From: Chloroflexota bacterium
GTDB lineage: Bacteria > Chloroflexota > Ktedonobacteria > Ktedonobacterales > Ktedonobacteraceae
Length of the DNA stretch: 30,905 nucleotides
Direction of reading: 5' to 3'
NCBI GenBank assembly: GCA_902812455.1
Contig: CADDZH010000064.1
Location: forward strand, 1-30,905
Below the pieces are notes generated by a model. That model ran no database searches. It was not told the origin of the DNA and saw only the letters and a program-made list of their open reading frames with translations. This document shows positions 25,853-30,905 of the stretch, in pieces (positions within the stretch are counted from its first letter, which is position 1; every line of letters starts with the position of its first letter). A program made the translations under genes and the position numbers.

Positions 25853-27235
25853 CTACTTGCCATCCAGAAATTGCACAAATTCGGTCAAGCGTGCCTGGGC
25901 TCGTTCTAATGCCGGCAATGCTAGTATCGTGCCTGAAGCAAAATCACCAGAGGGCAAGCTATCTGCCTGTTCGAGCAACTTCCAGAGGGCAGCATCTCGC
26001 TCCTCCCGCGATTGCACGCTGGCAGGCTCATAGAGCAGGCTTGTTGCCAGCCGCAGGCGCAACGCCTCTGGCTGCTCGCCAAAAGCCGAGCCGGGCAGTG
26101 TGGCAATATCCCATTCATCAAGCAGGTATTGCGCTAACTCCGCGCTTGTGCTGATGCCAAGTTGGGCCAACGCTGAGCGCCAGGGAGCGAAATCGGGATA
26201 GAGGTAAAAAGCTCCGGCTGGCCGGGGACAGGGAACATCCAGTTGTCGCAGCGTTTCATATAGCCTTGCAGCGGCATATCCATGAATGCGTGCCGAGCGG
26301 CGAACGTATGCCTCTATGTCCTCATCCGGTAGGAAGGCAACTATCGCTGCTTCCTGAGTGGGTGTAGCCGCCGATGACCAGATCTCGCTGGCTAGCGCAC
26401 GCAGGGCTGTGATGACGCGGGAGCCTGCTTCGTTGGCAGGCAGGGCTGCATACCCTAATCGCCAGCCGCCAGCCGAGAGCGATTTCGAGAGGCCTCCTGT
26501 CACAATGCATCCTTCAGGGTAAAAGAGAGCCGGGGAGACGTGTTCACGCCATCCGTGCGCTAGCTCGGCATAAATCTCGTCGCTGATCAGTGTGATGCTA
26601 TGTTCGCGGCACCAGAGAGCGATAGCTTCTACATCATGGGCATCGAACATGCTGCCGGTAGGATTGCTCGGTGTGTTGACGATCAAGATACGCGGGTCTG
26701 CACCCTCATTCCATGCGCGAGTCAGAGCTTCAGAAAGCGCCTGGGTCGCCAGGCGATGATGATCGCTTGGATCTGTTTCCACAGCGATAACACGTCGCCC
26801 GGCCAGCTTCGCCTGGGGAGCGTAGCTTACCCATGAAGGCACGGGCAAAAGCACATCCCCTTCCAGAACATGCAGCAGGGCATAGAGCAATGGCTTGCTG
26901 CCGGGGCCTACAGCGATGTGCTGGGGAGAAGACAGGATGCCGCGTGTTCTGGAGAGATAGCCTGCAATAGCTTTGCGCAAGGCAGGAATACCCAGGACGG
27001 GGGCGTAGCCGGCCTCTTTGGCAGACTTATTCAAGGCGTTTTGCAGCAAAGGATGGAGTGGGAACGAGGCTTCACCAAAGCCCAGGTGGATTGTCTCGCG
27101 CCCGGCTGCGCGCCGTGCCGCGACGGCTTCGTTCATTGCAAGCGTAGCCGATGCCTCGGCGTCTTGCATAGTAGAAGCCAGTTGGAGCGGCCCGTAAGCC
27201 TGGACCCTTGCCTGTTGAGGATGCATGATATTCAT
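25853..27235 (-). CDS. PLP-dependent class I/II aminotransferase
   Basis: A 460-residue fold-type I aminotransferase. Visible motifs are GFGEASFPLHP near the N-terminus, a Tyr-containing GYAPVLGIPALRKAIAGYL, the NTPSNPTGSMF substrate/PLP loop, ISDEIYAEL with the PLP-pyridine Asp, and SKSLSAGGWRLGYAALP, where the Lys in SKS is the likely Schiff-base residue. The Arg in the C-terminal LRLRLATSLL is a candidate for carboxylate binding. It resembles aspartate- or alanine-type aminotransferases; the amino donor is not determined. Its ATG overlaps the UPF0175 gene stop by four bases (ATGA), so its translation depends on the upstream gene. It converges with the AhpD-like gene, with two bases between stops. 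Confidence 0.9.
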   Translation of the reverse strand: MNIMHPQQARVQAYGPLQLASTMQDAEASATLAMNEAVAARRAAGRETIHLGFGEASFPLHPLLQNALNKSAKEAGYAPVLGIPALRKAIAGYLSRTRGILSSPQHIAVGPGSKPLLYALLHVLEGDVLLPVPSWVSYAPQAKLAGRRVIAVETDPSDHHRLATQALSEALTRAWNEGADPRILIVNTPSNPTGSMFDAHDVEAIALWCREHSITLISDEIYAELAHGWREHVSPALFYPEGCIVTGGLSKSLSAGGWRLGYAALPANEAGSRVITALRALASEIWSSAATPTQEAAIVAFLPDEDIEAYVRRSARIHGYAAARLYETLRQLDVPCPRPAGAFYLYPDFAPWRSALAQLGISTSAELAQYLLDEWDIATLPGSAFGEQPEALRLRLATSLLYEPASVQSREERDAALWKLLEQADSLPSGDFASGTILALPALERAQARLTEFVQFLDGK

Positions 27236-27468
27236 GCCACTTTTCCCTCTTTCTTGAAGTCGATTTCGTCATCGAACAGGGAAACATTGTACTGGTTCAG
27301 CAGATCGAGAAACTCGCGCCGCGTCAGGCCTAACAGCTTTGCTCCCTCCCCTGAAGAGAGCTCGCCCAGCGCATAGAGCCGTACTACAAGGGCTTCGAAG
27401 GCGAGCGCCTCTAACTGCTGCTGACTTTTCCCGGTCAGTTGCTCAGGAACCTGCAAGCGCAATTGCAT
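27232..27468 (-). CDS. UPF0175 family small protein (antitoxin-like HTH)
   Basis: A 78-residue protein. ALAFEALVVRLYALGELSSGEGAKLLGLTRREFLDLLNQYNVSLFDDEIDF matches the UPF0175 family, a helix-turn-helix protein often found as the antitoxin partner of a PIN-domain (DUF3368) toxin. The frame opens at 27492; ATG 27468 (MQLRLQVP) is chosen for AAAGGAG nine bases upstream. No PIN-domain gene is present. Instead it is coupled by a four-base overlap to the aminotransferase. A TATAAT -10 (27513-27518, minus strand) lies upstream, with a poor -35. It could be an orphan antitoxin-type regulator of the aminotransferase. Confidence 0.78.
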   Translation of the reverse strand: MQLRLQVPEQLTGKSQQQLEALAFEALVVRLYALGELSSGEGAKLLGLTRREFLDLLNQYNVSLFDDEIDFKKEGKVA

Positions 27469-27610
27469 TGTAACTCTCTCCTTTGTTGGCATTAGTCTAT
27501 ATCAACATCCTCATTATACTACGCTTGGCTGGAAGACGGGCTTTCAAAGCGATGATCCCCTTCATCGTATGACATTTTCACTGAACGCTACCATTTTTCT
27601 TGTACAATTC

Positions 27611-27639
27611 TTGCGTTTCATTATTGTAGATGATATATT
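27611..27639 (+). promoter_or_regulatory. Predicted promoter of the four-gene unknown cluster
   Basis: -35 TTGCGT (27611-27616), 17-base spacer, -10 TATATT (27634-27639); expected start near 27646, about 30 bases before the first start codon. It shares boxes and spacing with the AhpD-like gene promoter. Confidence 0.5.
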
Positions 27640-27676
27640 AGGAATGAATAAACACATGAGTATTTGAAAGGAGGGG

Positions 27677-27946
27677 ATGATGATCTTTTGCTTTGGTGAA
27701 AATACCTTGTTTCCTGAGAGCGAATTCGTTCACACAAAAGATGGCAAATTATTTCAACCACCGATTCACCATGTGCAGCCGGAACACTGGGCAACCACAG
27801 GGCTTTTCGTTAACCCAGCGGCCCTCCCTGGCGTTGCCTCTTACGAGGGGGCATCAGGCATCGTTGAATTAAAGATAACAAATACATCCGATCGTGGTAC
27901 TCCTGCTGTTACGCCAGGTACTCTGGGTGAGGATGAAGAAGAGTGA
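27677..27946 (+). CDS. Small acidic-tailed protein of unknown function
   Basis: About 89 residues, not recognised. The start is one of two adjacent ATGs (27677 or 27680), with GAAAGGAGGGG immediately upstream; the second has better spacing. No membrane segment or signal peptide is seen. Features are FGENTLFPESEF at the start, a HHVQPEHW stretch in the middle, a predicted beta strand (GIVELKITN), and an acidic end (GEDEEE). It is the first gene of a same-strand set, and only nine bases separate it from the next gene. Confidence 0.6.
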   Translation: MMIFCFGENTLFPESEFVHTKDGKLFQPPIHHVQPEHWATTGLFVNPAALPGVASYEGASGIVELKITNTSDRGTPAVTPGTLGEDEEE

Positions 27947-27955
27947 GCGTGAGGT

Positions 27956-28654
27956 ATGATTGATCCTTCCCAACTGAGCTGGCCCGAACCACCTGATAAG
28001 ATCAGCGATGGTGATTTGAAGAAGGCTCGTTACACGGCGGAACTCGAAGTTGTCACGAACCAGCTTTCAGTGCAGGCAGACCGCGAAAAGGCCGCGAGGG
28101 CAAGCTATGATACACTGAACCAGGCGATCATCAATGCGTATCTTGATGTCGCGAAGGGCCAGATAGATCGCGCAACGGGGCGAGCCGAATTCATCGAGAA
28201 GGCGGCAGGTACGATTGCTACCATATATACCGGAATCCTCGCCTTTACCTTCAATGCCGATTTGAGTAAAGGGAAAGCCTTTCCGGCGGTGGGTATCGCA
28301 CCAACTATTTTCCTGGGTTTATCCATCGTTTTCGCAATGTTCTACCTGGCGTACATTACGCGGCCCAGGGGGTTCAAGGCATCGACTTCATCCGGTCTAC
28401 TCCCTCAACACATAATTGATGAGCGCAATAATTTTATCAGTTGGACATCAAATTCAGTACTTGAGCGAGCGCCCTGGTTACAGACCGCCGTCCTCAGCCT
28501 TGGTTTCGGAGTCATTTTCCTCCCTGTCTCTTACTTAACGGCGGCAATATCAGAAAGCATTCTCTGGTATATCGTTGCTGCCTGTGCATTTCTTATACTC
28601 CTGCATCTTGTAGTCCGGCTGCTTATCCATTCTCGTGCGAAACAGGGAAACTGA
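27956..28654 (+). CDS. Four-helix membrane protein of unknown function
   Basis: A 232-residue protein with a soluble, charged, helical N-terminus (about 1-82, DLKKARYTAELEVV..ADREKAARASYDTLNQ). Four hydrophobic segments follow at about 84-100, 112-133, 175-197 and 202-222. The C-terminus is short and basic (HSRAKQGN). About 40 hydrophilic residues separate helices 2 and 3. I do not recognise the family. It begins nine bases after the small acidic protein, with a GTGAG-type weak ribosome site, so the two are probably translated from one message. Confidence 0.65.
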   Translation: MIDPSQLSWPEPPDKISDGDLKKARYTAELEVVTNQLSVQADREKAARASYDTLNQAIINAYLDVAKGQIDRATGRAEFIEKAAGTIATIYTGILAFTFNADLSKGKAFPAVGIAPTIFLGLSIVFAMFYLAYITRPRGFKASTSSGLLPQHIIDERNNFISWTSNSVLERAPWLQTAVLSLGFGVIFLPVSYLTAAISESILWYIVAACAFLILLHLVVRLLIHSRAKQGN

Positions 28655-28775
28655 TTCCTGGTCATTTGTTGAATGAAGGCTGATCGCTATTGAAAATACG
28701 AGTTATATTGCTATCCATCACTGCAATAGCGCCAACATGTTACGTCCCCAGCAGTGGTGAAAGGAAGGACCAGGC

Positions 28776-29939
28776 ATGGATGAACGCGCTCTTCTGAAAG
28801 CCCAGATCACAATGCTGGAGCAGGAACTAGGCAGGGCGAAAGCTGCTTTGAAGATGCCCCAGATCGATGATGCCCTGCGCAGCCGGGTAACCGCTCTTTT
28901 CGAAGAACAGTTTACCCAGCAACTGCAAGAGTTAAAGGACTTGAGCAGCCTCGTGGAGGATAAACAGCCACTGGATGCATGCTGGAACACCTTTAAGGAA
29001 ACCCGTAAGGCGTGTGAGCCGCTATTCGAGGAGTGCCTGGCGTTGATAGCGGGCGCACTTGTTCGCAGCAACGGAGCAGACAATGGCCTCTGCCAGATAG
29101 CTGATGCCTTGCTGGATGATCTGAGCAGGCGGCTAGATATTCCATGGGGACGCTTCACGATCTTAGCCCAGAAGGAGTTCTTCGCGGAAATGGCCCAGGT
29201 TATTCGCCTGCGTTTCCCCGGAGTAAGCATCTGGAACCTTCCCATAGCTGCCCACGAGTTCGGACATTTTGTGGGTCCTGAGCTGAAAAAGCCCGGGGCT
29301 GCAGGTACATACAGGTATCCTTTCCAGGACGAACTGATAAGAGCAAAGCAGCAGGGGGATCAGAAGTGGTTTCACCTGCACGAGCATTTTGCCGATCTTT
29401 TTGCCACCTATGCGCTTGGCATTGCATTTGCAGGGACTTGCATACTCTTGCGCTTCAACCCTTTGAACGCCTTTGAAGATACTAAACAACATCCCTCCCA
29501 TGCCAAACGATGGTACGTGATCCACAAAGCTTTGCAAAGGATGAATCTGAAAGCATATATGGGGCTTATCGACTACCTGGATGGCATATGGCAGCGGAAT
29601 TTGAAAGCAGCCGGGTCTCGCCAGCAGTTAGAGCCTCGGGAGATGCTAGAACTCGATGTGCTGCTAGATAGACTCTATGAGATAGCAGGCTCTAAACTGG
29701 CCCTCATCCAGTACAAGGATTTTGCACGCGCACACAGCTTCTCGAACATGTTGACAGATGGAGAAGCAGCGCATATAGTAAAGCCGGACCACACCCTGAT
29801 CGATGCACTCAATGCCGCCTGGTTATACCGGATCGAGCAGGAGGTTGAAGATAGCGACCAGCTCTCTGAGATCGGAACACGAGTCAGCAAGGTCTGTCAC
29901 GAAATTTTACAGCGAAGAGGCAAAGATGGAATGCATTGA
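28776..29939 (+). CDS. Putative zinc metallopeptidase (HEFGH..ExxAD) of unknown family
   Basis: A 387-residue protein. The N-terminal 60 residues are a coiled coil (RALLKAQITMLEQELGRAKAAL). In the middle, AAHEFGHFVG places a HExxH zinc motif at 160-164, and 39 residues later HEHFADLFATYAL supplies an ExxAD motif (Glu203, Asp207). Together these fit a gluzincin-type zinc site: His160, His164 and Glu203 as ligands and Glu161 as catalytic base. No signal peptide is seen, so it acts in the cytoplasm or at the membrane with the neighbouring four-helix protein. The remaining 180 residues are helical and unassigned. AAGGA eight bases upstream supports the start. It lies 121 bases after the membrane protein gene. 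Confidence 0.72.
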   Translation: MDERALLKAQITMLEQELGRAKAALKMPQIDDALRSRVTALFEEQFTQQLQELKDLSSLVEDKQPLDACWNTFKETRKACEPLFEECLALIAGALVRSNGADNGLCQIADALLDDLSRRLDIPWGRFTILAQKEFFAEMAQVIRLRFPGVSIWNLPIAAHEFGHFVGPELKKPGAAGTYRYPFQDELIRAKQQGDQKWFHLHEHFADLFATYALGIAFAGTCILLRFNPLNAFEDTKQHPSHAKRWYVIHKALQRMNLKAYMGLIDYLDGIWQRNLKAAGSRQQLEPREMLELDVLLDRLYEIAGSKLALIQYKDFARAHSFSNMLTDGEAAHIVKPDHTLIDALNAAWLYRIEQEVEDSDQLSEIGTRVSKVCHEILQRRGKDGMH

Positions 29940-30019
29940 TACGCCCCGTTCTGAACTATGGTTCGCCAGAGTCAAGTTTCGCTCATCGCTTTTATGGTTA
30001 GACCTAGAGGGAGTTCCTG

Positions 30020-30880
30020 GTGAATGATCTAATCCTGCGCACAAGAATAGAGGTTCTCAAGCAAAGCCTTGGGCAGGTCGAGAAGGTCGTGGATTCTGTC
30101 CAACAACGGCGCACAGCGCTGCTCAAGCTTTTTGAGCTTCTGAACCCTGAAGAGCAAAGTCGTCAACTAGTCGATGCCTTAGAAGCAATCGGTGGAGCTA
30201 GAAATCGCGCGAATTTTCTTGATTCATCTAATAAAGATAAAGAGAGGATCCTTGCGAACCTTGCCGAGGCGGAGGAATCGCTCGAAAACTTCCAGGGGAG
30301 GCTGAACGAGATTCAGAAAGCCATCGAGAGCTTGCAAGCATACCAGGACCAGTTGCGAGAGGACACTTTTAGCCCGGCCTTGAGAGCCATTTTTGGGGCA
30401 CAAGCAAGGTATTGTATTAGTGGCTTTGAGGAGATTGAGGACATTATCAAGAACGCGGAAGAAGCGGAAAGAGCTGGCAATCGTCAAGCTGCAGAGCACT
30501 ACCTTGAAGAAGCCTGGAAGCAATACGCCGGCAAGGTAAGGGAGAGCCAGCCTGTTTTCAAAGAGTATTTTGACTTCCTGGGTGGTCTGGCTTTACGCGA
30601 TACCTATGTTGATTGGGGTGCCTATCTCATTGCTGATAAGTTGTTGCTACAACAATGGGCTGACGAAACCGATACGAAATGGCGGTCATTGACTATACCG
30701 GCCCGCGAGGAACCATTGGAAACCGGCCTGGCGCGCATGATTCGCCAGGGGTTTCCATACTGGACCATATGGGCACGGTGTACTGACCCCGTAAAACTGG
30801 ACACCAGGGAAATCAACTCAGGTGATATACTTGGGAGATTCAGCAAAGGAGGGTCACATGGGCAAGTATCGATCCTATAG
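30020..30880 (+). CDS. Coiled-coil protein of unknown function, truncated by an insertion element
   Basis: GTG start (30020) with GAGGGAG about six bases upstream. Residues 1-120 are strongly helical/coiled coil (heptads through NLAEAEESLENFQGRLNEIQKAIESL). After that comes a helical region with a Trp/Tyr-rich part (YVDWGAYLIAD, FPYWTIWAR). Native sequence appears to end at codon 253. From codon 254 (30779) the frame reads into the left end of an IS3-like element and ends 33 codons later, overlapping the transposase start. The missing C-terminus may lie beyond the element, outside the window. It is the fourth same-strand gene after the metallopeptidase (80-base gap). No known domain is recognised. 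Confidence 0.65.
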   Translation: MNDLILRTRIEVLKQSLGQVEKVVDSVQQRRTALLKLFELLNPEEQSRQLVDALEAIGGARNRANFLDSSNKDKERILANLAEAEESLENFQGRLNEIQKAIESLQAYQDQLREDTFSPALRAIFGAQARYCISGFEEIEDIIKNAEEAERAGNRQAAEHYLEEAWKQYAGKVRESQPVFKEYFDFLGGLALRDTYVDWGAYLIADKLLLQQWADETDTKWRSLTIPAREEPLETGLARMIRQGFPYWTIWARCTDPVKLDTREINSGDILGRFSKGGSHGQVSIL

Positions 30881-30905
30881 TGCGGAATTCAAAGTCCAGG
30901 TCGTC
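30779..30905 (+). mobile_element. Left end of an IS3-family-like insertion sequence (partial)
   Basis: Starting at 30779, TGTACTGACCCCGTAAAA continues into CTGGACACC, which has the look of an IS3-group terminal inverted repeat (TG..ACTG.CCCC..AA..TGGACA). A transposase start lies 79 bases inside, at the usual distance. The right end and any target duplication are outside the window. Confidence 0.68.
30858..30905 (+). CDS. IS3-family transposase OrfA, N-terminal fragment
   Basis: Only the first 16 codons are inside the window. MGKYRSYSAEFKVQVV matches the start of IS3/IS911-type OrfA proteins (typical ..KYSAEFKxxVV), the helix-turn-helix subunit that binds the element ends. AAGGAGGG lies five to twelve bases before the ATG. 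The gene runs off the window edge. Confidence 0.72.
   Translation, partial: MGKYRSYSAEFKVQVV

Overview
The window looks like chromosomal DNA of a Ktedonobacteria-type Chloroflexota. This is an inference from gene content and style: tandem Q/G/Y-rich membrane proteins, a tig-clpX-lon cluster, an ECF sigma factor paired with a Rieske membrane protein, a cyclase-domain/ATPase/TPR regulator, and the dispersed CCTGAGCGAAGCGAA repeat. GC content is moderate. No search was possible, so the taxon is a best guess.

Layout. Positions 1-1900 hold two tandem paralogous small membrane proteins separated by a repeat-rich gap. Positions 1912-7498 (minus strand) hold a protein quality-control cluster read as tRNA-Leu, tig (trigger factor), clpX, lon, with no clpP between them. 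Positions 7747-9771 hold a cysteine-rich lipoprotein and a sigma factor/Rieske pair. Positions 9972-12872 hold a large cyclase-like/ATPase/TPR signalling protein. Next come a cytidylate kinase-like protein, a 14-helix MFS exporter, a PlsC-like acyltransferase, a BNR-repeat protein, xylose isomerase and an S9 peptidase.

Positions 24115-25850 look like a small detoxification locus. A MarR regulator with three cysteines is translationally coupled to an ArsN2-like acetyltransferase, and its near-consensus promoter is flanked by repeated operator-like sequences. Divergent from it is an AhpD-like peroxidase gene in which an in-frame UGA sits exactly where the second cysteine of the CxxC active site belongs. 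Reading continues for another 101 well-conserved codons. This is the strongest observation in the window: a candidate selenoprotein with a CxxU motif, or else a very recent nonsense mutation.

Positions 25853-27468 hold an aminotransferase translationally coupled to a UPF0175 protein. Positions 27677-30778 hold a same-strand set of four genes of unknown function: a small acidic protein, a four-helix membrane protein, a HEFGH/ExxAD zinc metallopeptidase and a coiled-coil protein. The last gene is cut at codon 254 by the left end of an IS3-family-like element, whose transposase start runs off the window edge.
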